From JBDHWG01 sp046328525 (GTDB taxonomy: Bacteria > Chloroflexota > Anaerolineae > Epilineales > JAHCIE01), in contig JAXLWK010000005.1 in assembly GCA_046328525.1 (NCBI GenBank), positions 62,001-126,000 on the forward strand: 64,000 bases of DNA. Direction: 5' to 3'. This document shows positions 34,738 through 44,049 of the stretch, piece after piece. A program made the translations under genes and the position numbers. The first letter of the stretch is position 1. The number at the start of each line of letters is the position of its first letter. Below the pieces are notes generated by a model, which saw only the letters and a program-made list of their open reading frames with translations, was not told the origin of the DNA and searched no databases.

Positions 34738-34766
34738 TTGACGAAATGCCGCCGGGCCGTTATAAT
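34738..34766 (+). promoter_or_regulatory. Near-perfect sigma70 promoter for the zinc-ribbon protein
   Basis: TTGACG (34738-34743), a 17-base spacer, and perfect TATAAT (34761-34766). This is about 100 bases upstream of the chosen ATG, leaving a leader that begins near 34773. Confidence 0.85.
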
Positions 34767-34867
34767 GCCATTAACTGTGGCGCGCACCTGCGGAGTTTTC
34801 CGAGGTGCGCTCATGTTTGTCTCCATTCAATTGGCTCATTCATAAATGCGCAGGGGAGATCTCGGAA

Positions 34868-35284
34868 ATGCCCGTGATGGCGGTTTGTCCCAACCCGGAG
34901 TGCGGCGCCGACATGGTGATTCCGCGCCGGATCGGCGCGCACGTCCGGTGCGACGAGTGCGACGTCGAGTGGATCGTAGAGGACCTGGACCCCGTCGAGC
35001 TTGTCCCGGCCGACGACGAGCTGGACGACTGGGACGAAGACGCCGGCCTGGCGTCTGACGAGCTAGAGATTGACGAGTCGCCCGTCGCCAGTGACCGCTG
35101 GGGGCGGAGCAGCGCCGCCGCGCCCCCCCAGACCCAGTGGGAATGTACCCAGTGCGGCACAATCGCGGTGGGCGCTCGCCCACCGCGCCGCTGCCCGGCG
35201 TGCGGATCGGGCAGCGACGCCTTCGTGATGCTCAGCGACGAGGACTTCGACACCTCCCTGGAAGACGAAGACTTCGAACCGTAA
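34868..35284 (+). CDS. LysW-like plus rubredoxin-like double zinc-ribbon protein
   Basis: 138 residues from ATG at 34868 (GGGGAG upstream; the frame is open further up, but only this start gives a sensible N-terminus). Domain 1 (residues ~5-55) is a four-Cys ribbon, CPNPECG...CDECDVEW, followed by an acidic DLDPVELVPADDELDDWDED stretch, strikingly like LysW, the small carrier protein of lysine/arginine biosynthesis that ends EDWGE. Domain 2 (~88-120) is a rubredoxin-type CTQCGT...CPACGSGSD ribbon. In LysW the C-terminal Glu carries the substrate; here the corresponding sequence is internal, so a carrier role is doubtful. Function unknown; strongly acidic C-terminus. No lysine genes nearby. 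Confidence 0.7.
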   Translation: MPVMAVCPNPECGADMVIPRRIGAHVRCDECDVEWIVEDLDPVELVPADDELDDWDEDAGLASDELEIDESPVASDRWGRSSAAAPPQTQWECTQCGTIAVGARPPRRCPACGSGSDAFVMLSDEDFDTSLEDEDFEP

Positions 35285-35307
35285 CGCTGCTAACGGTTCG
35301 GCCCGTT

Positions 35308-38300
35308 CTACTCCGCCGTTGTCAGGCTGTACATTCTGAAGTTATCGTAGCGTGTGTCGCCGTTCGCCACCCACGACTGGCTCGCCAGCCCCTGCGTGGC
35401 CGGCGACGGCAAGCCGGGAACCGTGACGCGCGCCAGTTCTTGCCCGTTGGCGTAGACGCGCACGTTAGCGCCTTGCCGCATCGCCATCAGGTGGTTCGGC
35501 GTCGTCCCCAGGCGAAGCGCCGGCGACGCCGTCATGGGATAGAGCTGCGACTGATCGAGGCCGACCCACTGCACCACCTGGAACGCGCCATCCTGAGTCA
35601 CGTGGAACGCCACCCACTGCGTGCGGTCATCGCTCAAGCCGAGCATGACGCCGTACTGATCGTTGACGTCGTCGGTGCGGCGGCCGTCCAGCTCGACCAC
35701 CATGTCCCCCGTCTTCGTCCCCGGTCCCGACCATCCCAGGGATAAGCCTGCCTGCTTGACCAGAATCTGATACTCCCCGTTCACGTAGCCAACGGCGTAG
35801 CTGGCGTTGTTGGCGACAGGCCAGCCGCTCGCCGGGCTGGTGAACGTCTCGTTGACGAGGAGCTTGCCGGCGAACACCATGACGCTGCTGCCGGACACGG
35901 ACGTGGCTGCGGCCAGCGTCCCGGTGAACTGGTACTGCTGCCACGTCACCCCCGCCGGTACGACCCCATCGCGGCAACTCGTCGTCTGCCCGACGGCGAA
36001 CGTCGGCCGGTCGCTCCCGGAGAGCGTCGCGACGGGGCTGCCGTTCTCGCCAACGACCGTCCAGCTATATGGCGCTGTCAGCGGCGCGCTCCCCCGGTTA
36101 GTCACCTGGACGCACATCCGCATGGCTTCGCCCGCCTTGAACGCCATGCGCTCGGCGTTGGCGGTGTCCGCCGTCCAGGCGCGGTCAACCGTCACGGCAA
36201 GCGGCGTCGGCGTGACCGTCGGCGTCCAGGTGACGGTCGGCGTCGGCGTGGTCCCGCCGCCGGGCGTGGCGACGAAGTCGTAGGCGACGTCCTCAGCGCC
36301 ATAGTAGTGCCGCCAGCTAATCAGCGGCGGGTAGAACGTGTAGCCGTCTTTCTCCGCCCACAGGTTCACGATCGCCTGGCCGGGGATGTACAGGAACTCC
36401 GACATGTAGAAGCCGCCGGCGTCCGTGGTGGCGACAACCGGCCCCGGCGCTTCGCCGCCGAGGTAGACGTGTAGACTCACCCCCGCCAGCCCTGGCCCGG
36501 TATCGCTGCCCACGCGCACGTAGCCGCGCACGCGCACGCCGAGCACTGGCGTCTCTGTGGGCGGAGGCGTCCGAGTCGCGCCGGCCGTGGCCGTGGCCGT
36601 CGCCGTCGGCGGTGGCGCGAGCGTGAGGGTGGCTGTGGCCGTGGCTGTCGCCGTCGGCGTGGGCGTCAGTGTCGCCGTGGCCGTCGGCGTGTTCGTCGGC
36701 ACCGGCGTCTCGGTCGGCGTCATGGTCTCCGTGGGCGTTCGCGTTGGCCGAGGCGTGCTGGTCGGGCGCGGCGTCGGCCCGGTCAGCCCGCGCATGACGA
36801 GCGGCAGGTAGCTCTGCCACGCTTGCACATACAGGCGGAGTGACGCGGTGGACTGGACGCCGTCCGAGTCCCGCGCCGTGAGCGTGATGGTGTGGTCGCC
36901 CGGTGACAGACTCCGCACGTCCAGCGCCTCCCCTGTTCCTAGCACGCCATCGCGGTCCGAGGACCAGGTGAGCCTGTCGCCCGCCAGCGCGCCATCCTGC
37001 GGGTCGTCGCCGGCGCCGGTCAGGCTCACCGGCTGTTCCTGGCGGACGTGGTCGCCGTCGGCCGGGGCGAGAATCGTCACACGCGGCGCTTTGCGCGGCA
37101 CATTGAGGGACGCGATCTGGCCGACGGCCGTGTCGAAGCCGTCGCTGGTGAGGATGCGCAGTTGGGCATCGTTGCCGCCCGGCAGCTCGCGCGTGTCCAC
37201 GGTGAGACTGCTCCCGGCCACGTCGGCCGCGAGCGGCCACCACGACGCGCCATCGTCGGCGCTGTAGAACAGGGTGGACAGGAGGCTGTCGGCGTCGGCG
37301 TCCTGCGCCTGCCAGGTGATCGTCTGCACGCCATCCCACACCTGGCCCGGCGCCGGGTCGGTGATGAAGACGCGCGGCGGATGCTCGGAAGCGGCCCGCG
37401 CCGCGACCACCGCCCCGCCCTGCTTCAGCACAATGCGTTGAGCAGTGGGAGCGAACGGCAAGACGACGAAGAAGCTCGTCTGGTCGAGAGGCTCGCCCTG
37501 CCAGCCCGCGAAGGAGGCATTGAAGCATTGCTGCTGGAGGGGCCGACCGCCGCCGTCCTGCTGTTCCACGCAGTAATCCTGCCCCGGCGCGGGCAGGGGC
37601 GCGGGCTGGCCGCTGGTCAGCCGCCATAAGGCGTCGAGCGAGCCGCCGCCCGTTCTGTAGAGCGCGCCCGTGACCAGGACATTCTCCTGCCCGACGCCGG
37701 CGACATCGCGCGCGTCGGGGGTCGGCGGGCGCCCGTTGGCCGCATATAGCTTGCGGTACGTGAACGGCGAGATCCAGGGGTCCGCGCAATACGTCATCAG
37801 GTCGCGGTGGGTCAGGGCGTTGACGACCGCGCCGCGCCCCTCGTTGGCGAACGGATCGAAGCCGTCCTCCTGAATTCGGGCGTCGGGGTAGGGCCAGTCG
37901 GTGTCGGGGTCCGCCGCGCCGCAGCCATCCGGCCGGCTCGCGTCATGACGGCCCAGGTTGTGGGCCATCTCCCGCGCCAGAGTCTGCGCGCCGACCGCCG
38001 TGTCTTGCGCAAACGCTGTGCGCCCCTGCCCCCAGGCCTGATACCAACTCGCGTCGGACTGGCCCTCGACACTGAAGCTGGGCATCGCCGGCAGCCAGGC
38101 GACGAGCTGGTCGGCGGCCACGCCGCTACCCATCAGGCGGCTCTCCCAGTAGAGGCGGTCCAGGTCGGCGATCAGGCGCGCCGCGTCGCTGCTCGTTTCG
38201 AGCGGGTGGCGGTAGGGGAGGGTCGCCCCGCGCAGGTAGCGGATGCCCGTGTCGGCGACCGGAAAGAGGCGGGCGGCGGGCGTCTGGGCAGCGTCAATGC

Positions 38301-39081
38301 GCGCCGAGGGCAGTGATGCCGCGCGCGCCTGCCCCTCGGTGCGCAGCGGAACGTAGCGGACGGTGATCGGGTTGCGGGCGTTGAACGTCAGGGGAACATC
38401 GGCGCTGTTGTTGGCGTAGTTAATCTCCGCGACCGCGCGGTCGTCGTTGATCTCAACGTGCAGCGTCAGGCTGTCGCGCATCGTCCACGCCGAGGGGAGG
38501 CGGAAGTTCCAGGTATCGCCGGACACGCGGCGCTGCGGTGTATGGTCAACGGTAATCGCGCCGTTGAGGGGCGCCAACGGCGCATCCGGCCCACTCGTCG
38601 TGACGACGGCGTGCACCGGCGCGCCGGGGTAGCTGCCGCTGAGAAGATGGCCCCTGGGGTAGACGCGCAGGATGGTGGCCTTCCCCTGGACCAGAGGGAG
38701 GCTGTTGTCGGCGCACTCCTTGTCGCCCATCGCCGCGTCGAGGCATTGGATGGCCTGGGTGACCTCGATCTTGTCAATGGTCAGGTCCAGCTCTGGCGTC
38801 GCGGTTGGTATGCGGGTCGCCGGGGTCATCGGCGTCAGCGGGGGCGTGGCGGTTGGCGTTGGGGTGGTCGTCGCCGTGGCCGACGGCGTTTCCGATGGCA
38901 GGGAAGCTGCCGCCGCGCCGGGGGTGGGATGCCCCGGCGTGGCGGCCAGGGCAACCCAGGCCAGGGCTGCGGCGGCGAGAAGCAGGAGGCCCATCCGCGC
39001 CGCGACCTGCGCCACGCGGCGAAACCTCGGCGGGTAGGCGGGATGCGCGACGGACGAGCGCGGCAGCGGCGACGATTTCAT
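35308..39081 (-). CDS. Large exported metalloprotease-like protein with degenerate zinc site
   Basis: 1257 residues. A signal segment (~28-48, ARMGLLLLAAAALAWVALAA), a Thr/Pro stalk, then a CARDB-like or Ig-like module and a protease-like domain (~270-480). There the expected HExxHxxGxxH/D appears as R370-E-M-A-H-N-L-G-R-H-D380: the first zinc His is Arg. Ig-like domains (PPRVFITDPAPG, PRVTILAPADGDHV), a YLPLVMR motif, a long Thr/Pro linker, a carboxypeptidase-regulatory-like domain, an Ig-like domain of the type found in NBR1 relatives, and a C-terminal concanavalin-like domain (FTSPASGWPV...DNFRMYSL) complete it. I infer a wall- or surface-bound, probably non-catalytic, protein. ATG at 39081 has GGAGCG upstream. 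Confidence 0.85.
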   Translation of the reverse strand: MKSSPLPRSSVAHPAYPPRFRRVAQVAARMGLLLLAAAALAWVALAATPGHPTPGAAAASLPSETPSATATTTPTPTATPPLTPMTPATRIPTATPELDLTIDKIEVTQAIQCLDAAMGDKECADNSLPLVQGKATILRVYPRGHLLSGSYPGAPVHAVVTTSGPDAPLAPLNGAITVDHTPQRRVSGDTWNFRLPSAWTMRDSLTLHVEINDDRAVAEINYANNSADVPLTFNARNPITVRYVPLRTEGQARAASLPSARIDAAQTPAARLFPVADTGIRYLRGATLPYRHPLETSSDAARLIADLDRLYWESRLMGSGVAADQLVAWLPAMPSFSVEGQSDASWYQAWGQGRTAFAQDTAVGAQTLAREMAHNLGRHDASRPDGCGAADPDTDWPYPDARIQEDGFDPFANEGRGAVVNALTHRDLMTYCADPWISPFTYRKLYAANGRPPTPDARDVAGVGQENVLVTGALYRTGGGSLDALWRLTSGQPAPLPAPGQDYCVEQQDGGGRPLQQQCFNASFAGWQGEPLDQTSFFVVLPFAPTAQRIVLKQGGAVVAARAASEHPPRVFITDPAPGQVWDGVQTITWQAQDADADSLLSTLFYSADDGASWWPLAADVAGSSLTVDTRELPGGNDAQLRILTSDGFDTAVGQIASLNVPRKAPRVTILAPADGDHVRQEQPVSLTGAGDDPQDGALAGDRLTWSSDRDGVLGTGEALDVRSLSPGDHTITLTARDSDGVQSTASLRLYVQAWQSYLPLVMRGLTGPTPRPTSTPRPTRTPTETMTPTETPVPTNTPTATATLTPTPTATATATATLTLAPPPTATATATAGATRTPPPTETPVLGVRVRGYVRVGSDTGPGLAGVSLHVYLGGEAPGPVVATTDAGGFYMSEFLYIPGQAIVNLWAEKDGYTFYPPLISWRHYYGAEDVAYDFVATPGGGTTPTPTVTWTPTVTPTPLAVTVDRAWTADTANAERMAFKAGEAMRMCVQVTNRGSAPLTAPYSWTVVGENGSPVATLSGSDRPTFAVGQTTSCRDGVVPAGVTWQQYQFTGTLAAATSVSGSSVMVFAGKLLVNETFTSPASGWPVANNASYAVGYVNGEYQILVKQAGLSLGWSGPGTKTGDMVVELDGRRTDDVNDQYGVMLGLSDDRTQWVAFHVTQDGAFQVVQWVGLDQSQLYPMTASPALRLGTTPNHLMAMRQGANVRVYANGQELARVTVPGLPSPATQGLASQSWVANGDTRYDNFRMYSLTTAE

Positions 39082-39194
39082 GGAAGCGCTCCGTGACCAT
39101 GCGGGGACCTGCTCCCATTATACCGCGCCGCCCACGCCGCCGCAATAGCGTGAAGCCCACGTGAAGGCAGCGCTTGCGCTACATAAATGACGAA

Positions 39195-39224
39195 GGCCCC
39201 GGCGGGTGACAAACCGCCGGGGCC
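39195..39224 (-). terminator. Rho-independent terminator of the ACIII-caa3 respiratory operon
   Basis: GGCCCCGGCGG (39195-39205) pairs perfectly with CCGCCGGGGCC (39214-39224). On the minus strand it is followed by TTCGTCATTTATG. It is 22 bases after the stop codon of the oxidase subunit IV gene. Confidence 0.8.
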
Positions 39225-39246
39225 AGGCGCGTTCAGCGAAGCGGGA

Positions 39247-39591
39247 TCAGTGGCCGGGGATCGCCACCCAGATGCGCGTCATCAGTTCGTTGATCGTCCC
39301 GATGAAGAGGACGAGCAGGATGAACACGCCGAGCAAGAGCAGCAGCCGAGGCACCGAGCTGGCCCAGCGCAGGCCCATGAAGATGAAGACGATCAGCAGC
39401 GCCTTCGTGATGGCGATGACCAGAGCGACGATGTCGTTCACAGGCCCGAGGTCAATGAAGGACACGCCCACGGTGAGCCAGGTGAGAATCAGCAGGGCGA
39501 CGCCCGTCATAATCAACAGGCGCAGCGATGTGATATGGTGGATGTTGTCACCGGTGCTCTCGTGAGGCGTATCGGGAAATTGGTCTGACAT
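39247..39591 (-). CDS. coxD: Cytochrome c oxidase subunit IV (caa3 type)
   Basis: 114 residues from ATG at 39591 (GAGGTG upstream; a GTG two codons earlier is an alternative). Three hydrophobic segments (ITSLRLLIMTGVALLIL..., VNDIVALVIAITKALLIV, PRLLLLLGVFILLVLF) match the small prokaryotic subunit IV family, including KALLIVFIFMGL. The subunit stabilises the CuB site in related oxidases. It is the last gene of the respiratory operon, 15 bases after subunit III. Confidence 0.88.
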   Translation of the reverse strand: MSDQFPDTPHESTGDNIHHITSLRLLIMTGVALLILTWLTVGVSFIDLGPVNDIVALVIAITKALLIVFIFMGLRWASSVPRLLLLLGVFILLVLFIGTINELMTRIWVAIPGH

Positions 39592-39606
39592 GTTCACCTC
39601 GGCAAT

Positions 39607-40329
39607 CTAGGTCGGGTAGTGGCCGCCAATCAGGTACAACATCGGGAACAGGAACACCCAGATGATGTCAATCAGGTGCCAGTACAGGCCACCCAACTCG
39701 GCCGGCGTGAAATACTCCGGCGAGTAGGTCCGCTTCGTGACCTTGTACAGGATGAAGGCGATGAGGGCGATGCCGATGATCATGTGGAGGGCATGCAGGC
39801 CGGTCATGACCCAGTACAGCCAGAAGAAGAGCTGCGCCGGGCGCTGCATGATCTCCGGCCCCTCCCACACGAAGTTCTGCCCCGGCACCAGCCCCTCGGT
39901 AAAGTGGGCGTAGTACTCGATGCCCTTGATCACGAGGAAGATGAAGCCGCACACGATCGTCAGCGACAGCAGAATCTGCGCGGTGCGGATGCGCTTCGTC
40001 TGGACGGACCAGATCGAGATCGCGACGAACATACTGCTCAGAATCAGCACGTTGGTGTTGATCATCCCCAACAGCACGTTCTGCATCCGCGCCGCTTCCA
40101 TCCACGTATCGCGGTAGGCGGCGAAGTAGTAGAAGTAGGCCGCGAACAGGCCGCCAAACAGCAGAATCTCGGTAATCAGAAACGACCACATCGCCAGGGT
40201 ATTGGCGTGGTGCTGCTGCTCCAGACTCTCGAAGTGGTGGCCCAGGTGCTCCACGTGGTGCTCCACCGCGGCAGGCGCGGCGGCATGCGGGACAGCGGGG
40301 ACGTTGGAACGAGCCACTTGTTGCGCCAA
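39607..40329 (-). CDS. coxC: Cytochrome c oxidase subunit III
   Basis: 240 residues from a TTG start at 40329 (GGAGG at good spacing). Five or more membrane segments with subunit III signatures: AMWSFLITEILLFGGLFAAY, NTNVLILSSMFVAISIW, TGLHALHMIIGIALI and the C-terminal GGLYWHLIDIIWVFLFPMLYL. The His-rich N-terminus (EHHVEHLGHHF) may bind metal. Subunit III supports turnover stability of the proton-pumping core. It lies between the subunit I and subunit IV genes. Confidence 0.95.
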   Translation of the reverse strand: MAQQVARSNVPAVPHAAAPAAVEHHVEHLGHHFESLEQQHHANTLAMWSFLITEILLFGGLFAAYFYYFAAYRDTWMEAARMQNVLLGMINTNVLILSSMFVAISIWSVQTKRIRTAQILLSLTIVCGFIFLVIKGIEYYAHFTEGLVPGQNFVWEGPEIMQRPAQLFFWLYWVMTGLHALHMIIGIALIAFILYKVTKRTYSPEYFTPAELGGLYWHLIDIIWVFLFPMLYLIGGHYPT

Positions 40330-40340
40330 GATGTGCCTCC

Positions 40341-42059
40341 TTAGCCTTCGTCTGTGGTCTTGGCGGGCAGGGCCGGGGCCGATGCCGTCTCACCCGGGCC
40401 GAGCGGCTGTCCGTCCGCGTGGCCGTCCACCACGATGTCATACGCCGGCAGGCTGTAGTGGTACACGGCCTCGGTCACGATCGGGGTCTTCAGGAAGTTG
40501 TACGTTGGCGGCGGCGACGATGTCTGCCACTCCAACGTCGTCCCACCCCACGGGTTGTCGCCGGCCGGCTTGCCCGCGCGCAGCGAGTAGAGCAGGTAGA
40601 TGACGGGTAGGAGATAGCCCACCGCCAGCACCGTCGCGCCCGAGGTCGAGAGCACGTTCATGATCTGGTACTCAGGCGAGTAGGTGTGGTAGCGGCGCGG
40701 CATGCCCCAGTAGCCCGCGATGAACTGCGGGAAGAAGGTCATGTTGAAGCCGATGAAGATCACCAGCGCCGAGATGCGGCCCCAGAACTCGGAGTACATC
40801 TTGCCGGTCATCTTCGGCCACCAGTAGTGTATGCCGGCGAGGAAGCCGAAAATCGCGCCACCCACCATGACGTAGTGAAAGTGGGCCACGACGAAGTAGG
40901 TCATCGTGAGCTGAATGTCGGTACCCAGCGAGCCGAGAAACAGGCCGGTGAAGCCGCCGATGAGGAAGATGCCGATGAAACACAAGGCATAGATCATCGG
41001 CGTGTCCAGGCTGATGGACCCCTTGTAGAGCGTCGCCGTCCAGTTGAAGACCTTCACCGCCGAGGGGATGGCTACCAGATAGGTCAGGAAGGAGAAGATG
41101 AGCGCCGCCTGGGCCGAGATGCCCGCGACGAACATGTGGTGCGCCCACACCAGGAAGCCGAGGATGGCGATCGCCAGGCTCGACATGGCGACGAACGGGT
41201 AGCCGAAGACGGGCTTGCGCGAGAACGTCGCGAAGACCTCGCTGATGACACCCATCGTCGGCAGGATCATGATGTACACCGCCGGGTGGGAGTAGAACCA
41301 GAACAGGTGCTGGAAGAGCAGCGGGTCACCGCCCAGGGACGGGTCGAACACGCCGACGCGCAGGATGCGCTCGATGGCGACCATCAGCACCGTGATACTG
41401 ATGACCGGTGTGCCGAGCATGATGACGATGCTGGTCGCGTACATCGCCCAGATGAACAGGGGCAGGCGGAACCAGGTCAGGCCCGGCGCGCGCATCGTGT
41501 GCGTCGTGGCGATGAAGTTCAGAGCGGTCAGAATGGACGAGAAGCCGACGACGAAGACACCGAGGCCGACGGGGATGACCGCGCTGGCCGAGTACTGCGT
41601 GCTGTAGGGTGTGTAGAACGTCCAGCCGGTGTCAACACCCCCCCACAGCAGGGCGACTAGGGTAAAGACGGTCCCGATGAGGTATACGTACCAGCTCAGC
41701 AGGTTCAGCCGGGGGAACGCGAGGTCCTTGGCCCCGAGCTGCATGGGCAGGATGAAGTTGCCGAGCACGGCCGGGATTGACGGGATCAGGAAGAAGAACA
41801 CCATGATGACACCGTGCATGGTGAAGCTCTTATTGTACTGATCGTACGTCAACAGCGTGTTATTCGGGGTGAGCAACTGCAGACGGATCAGGCCCGCGAA
41901 GATACCGCCGAGCACGAACATCACCGAGATGGAGATGAGGTACAGGATGGCGATACGCTTGTGGTCCGTCGTCAGCAGCCACGACTTCGCCGTCGTCGCC
42001 GCATTGAGGTAGTTCCGCGTGGTCCTGCGACGCGGGGCCGGTAATGCCACACTTGCCAT
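40341..42059 (-). CDS. coxA: Cytochrome c oxidase subunit I (A2-type heme-copper oxidase)
   Basis: 572 residues, twelve membrane segments. All redox ligands are visible: heme a His in MHGVIMVFF, CuB His and the cross-linked Tyr in YSHPAVYIMILP, the His pair in WAHHMFVAG, and the heme a / a3 His pair in AHFHYVMVGG. The YSHPAVY segment lacks the D-channel Glu of A1 oxidases and has instead the Tyr-Ser pair that defines the A2 class (Thermus/Rhodothermus-like caa3). The enzyme reduces oxygen to water and pumps protons across the cytoplasmic membrane. ATG at 42059 has GGAGAG upstream. Confidence 0.98.
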   Translation of the reverse strand: MASVALPAPRRRTTRNYLNAATTAKSWLLTTDHKRIAILYLISISVMFVLGGIFAGLIRLQLLTPNNTLLTYDQYNKSFTMHGVIMVFFFLIPSIPAVLGNFILPMQLGAKDLAFPRLNLLSWYVYLIGTVFTLVALLWGGVDTGWTFYTPYSTQYSASAVIPVGLGVFVVGFSSILTALNFIATTHTMRAPGLTWFRLPLFIWAMYATSIVIMLGTPVISITVLMVAIERILRVGVFDPSLGGDPLLFQHLFWFYSHPAVYIMILPTMGVISEVFATFSRKPVFGYPFVAMSSLAIAILGFLVWAHHMFVAGISAQAALIFSFLTYLVAIPSAVKVFNWTATLYKGSISLDTPMIYALCFIGIFLIGGFTGLFLGSLGTDIQLTMTYFVVAHFHYVMVGGAIFGFLAGIHYWWPKMTGKMYSEFWGRISALVIFIGFNMTFFPQFIAGYWGMPRRYHTYSPEYQIMNVLSTSGATVLAVGYLLPVIYLLYSLRAGKPAGDNPWGGTTLEWQTSSPPPTYNFLKTPIVTEAVYHYSLPAYDIVVDGHADGQPLGPGETASAPALPAKTTDEG

Positions 42060-42087
42060 AGGCTTACTCTCCTCTCAAAGCCGCTTA

Positions 42088-43041
42088 CTATTTGAGGGAC
42101 TTGATGTACGCGATGAGCGCGATGAGTTGCTCATCCGTGACTCGCCCCTGGAACGAGGGCATCACGTTCTGGTAGCCCTTGACAATCTTGGCCGCCGGCT
42201 GAAGAATCGACTCGCGCAGGTAAGTTTCGTCCGCCGTCACGGTCGTGCCGTCCTCCAGCTGCACCTGCGACCCAAACAGGCCGTTGAGCGATGGCCCGAT
42301 GCCGGCGCCCGACGCTTGGTGGCAGCTCGCGCACCCATTTTGCTGGAATAACTGCTCCCCCTGCTGCGCCGGCGTCTGCACCTGCTGGCCGGCGCCGGCC
42401 GCCGCGGCCGACTTGCCGGCGAGCCAGCGTTCATACTCATCCGGCTCCATCACCGTGACCCAGCCGACCATCTGCGAGTGCTCCGTTCCACAATACACCG
42501 AGCAGTAGAGATGGTAGGTGCCGGTCTGGGTCGCCTCGAACCACAGCGTCGTGAAGCGGTCCGGCAGCACGTCCCACTGGGTGCGGAACGCCGGAATGAA
42601 CAGCGCGTGGATCACGTCCTGCGAGGTCATCGTCAGCCGAACGGGCGTGTTCACCGGCACGTGCAGCTCGTTGATCTCCCACTGGCCGTCCGGCTGCTGC
42701 GTCTTCCACATCCACTGCTTGCCGATGACCCAGACGTCCATCGAGTTCGACGGCGGGACGGCCATCAGCAGGTACGTGCGGGCGCTGAAGAAGAAGAAGC
42801 CAATCGCCATCAGCAGCGGAATGCCCGTCCACGTAATCTCCAGCAGGTTGCTGCCGTGAATCTGCGGCGGGATCTCGTCCGGCGACCGACGTCGGTAGCG
42901 GATGACGAAGTAGATCAGCGTGATCACGATCGGGATCGAGAAGGCCAGCGTCACCAGCACCAGCGTCCAGAAGAGCGCGTCCACGTGACGCCCCATCGTT
43001 GACTTGGCAATCAAATAAGACCAGAAAGCTTCAGGATTCAT
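42088..43041 (-). CDS. coxB: Cytochrome c oxidase subunit II with fused cytochrome c domain (caa3)
   Basis: 317 residues. Two N-terminal membrane helices, a cupredoxin domain with the CuA site CSVYCGTEHSQM (C-x3-C-x3-H-x2-M), a flexible Ala/Gln linker, and a C-terminal monoheme cytochrome c (~225-317) with CASCH and the distal Met in VMPSFQG. The fused heme lets electrons from ACIII reach CuA without a soluble carrier. Motif WKTQQPDGQWEINELHVP precedes the CuA fold. It lies between the SCO assembly gene and subunit I, an order shared by many ACIII-caa3 clusters. Confidence 0.97.
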   Translation of the reverse strand: MNPEAFWSYLIAKSTMGRHVDALFWTLVLVTLAFSIPIVITLIYFVIRYRRRSPDEIPPQIHGSNLLEITWTGIPLLMAIGFFFFSARTYLLMAVPPSNSMDVWVIGKQWMWKTQQPDGQWEINELHVPVNTPVRLTMTSQDVIHALFIPAFRTQWDVLPDRFTTLWFEATQTGTYHLYCSVYCGTEHSQMVGWVTVMEPDEYERWLAGKSAAAAGAGQQVQTPAQQGEQLFQQNGCASCHQASGAGIGPSLNGLFGSQVQLEDGTTVTADETYLRESILQPAAKIVKGYQNVMPSFQGRVTDEQLIALIAYIKSLK

Positions 43042-43084
43042 AGACCGTCCTTACTAGCGCCCGCCGCGAATGCTCGGCTGTGCT

Positions 43085-43990
43085 TCAGGCTTCGTTGTCC
43101 TCTGTCGCGTCTTGCTCGGCCTCGGTGTTGTCCACCACGACCGGGTGCCGCCGCCGCTCGCGGATGAGCAGGATCCCAATCGCGCCGCCGAGCAGCAGCA
43201 CACTCACTCCCCCGCCGATGCGCATCGCCTGCAACGCCATGTTGCTGTAGCGCCCCGCCGACGGATCATAGTGGTAGCAGTAGAGCAGGATTCGATCGGT
43301 CAGTGAGCCGACCTTGCCCTCGCTCGACTCGACCAGCGCCAGACGGAGGTCCTGATAGTTGTAGGCGGTGCCGAACAGATAGCGCGAGATCGTGCCATCC
43401 GGCGTCAGCACCATCACCCCCGCCGGGTGGGCGTACTCCTGGCTCGCCTCGTCATAGGCGTAGCGGAAGCCGACGGCGTCGGCCAGGGCATCAATCGAGG
43501 CCTGGTCGCCGGTGAGGAAGTGCAGCGCCTCATCCAGCTCCTGTCGCGCCGACCGCATCATGAACACCTTGCGGCTATCCATCGCCTCGCGCGGCGTCTC
43601 GCGCGGGTCAATACTCACGGTCAGCACCGTGTAATCCTTGCTCCCCATCTGCGGCACTTCCAGGAGCTTCCCGTGCAGTTCGTCAATCACCGCCGGACAC
43701 AGGTTCTTGCAGCGATAGTAGGCCAGCACGAGGATGACCGGCTTGCCCTCGTTGAAGTAGTCGGCCAGCTTCACATTGCGCCAGGCCTCATCGCGGAACG
43801 TCAGGTCCAGCGGAATCTGCTGCCCGAGCTTCTGGTCGAACCCCACATTGTCCAGGATCGGTGGCTTGAAGACGGCCGCCTTGCCAATGTCGGCGTCCTT
43901 CGGCCCCTGGGCAAGCGCCGGCGCCGCTGCCATCCCCGCCCACACAACTGCAAACGCTGCCAGGAACACAAGCAGCCATCGAGACTTCAT
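43085..43990 (-). CDS. SCO1/SenC family copper-delivery protein
   Basis: 301 residues from ATG at 43990 (GAGG upstream; ATG at 44002 is an alternative). N-terminal signal sequence to ALAQG, then a thioredoxin-like fold with the copper-binding C-x3-C (YYRCKNLCPAVIDELHG) and the distal His in EYAHPAGVMVLTPDG. A C-terminal membrane helix (ALQAMRIGGGVSVLLLGGAIG) anchors it, with a short acidic cytoplasmic tail. SCO proteins deliver copper to the CuA site of subunit II, whose gene is immediately downstream. Confidence 0.92.
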   Translation of the reverse strand: MKSRWLLVFLAAFAVVWAGMAAAPALAQGPKDADIGKAAVFKPPILDNVGFDQKLGQQIPLDLTFRDEAWRNVKLADYFNEGKPVILVLAYYRCKNLCPAVIDELHGKLLEVPQMGSKDYTVLTVSIDPRETPREAMDSRKVFMMRSARQELDEALHFLTGDQASIDALADAVGFRYAYDEASQEYAHPAGVMVLTPDGTISRYLFGTAYNYQDLRLALVESSEGKVGSLTDRILLYCYHYDPSAGRYSNMALQAMRIGGGVSVLLLGGAIGILLIRERRRHPVVVDNTEAEQDATEDNEA

Positions 43991-44049
43991 TCCAAACCTC
44001 ACATCCTAACGACGTTCAACATGAACTATCGAACTTGACACTCTAGGCT

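Noticed and set aside
34868..35284. Naming the protein LysW
   Set aside because: The C-terminal Glu needed for carrier function is not at the end and no lysine genes are adjacent.
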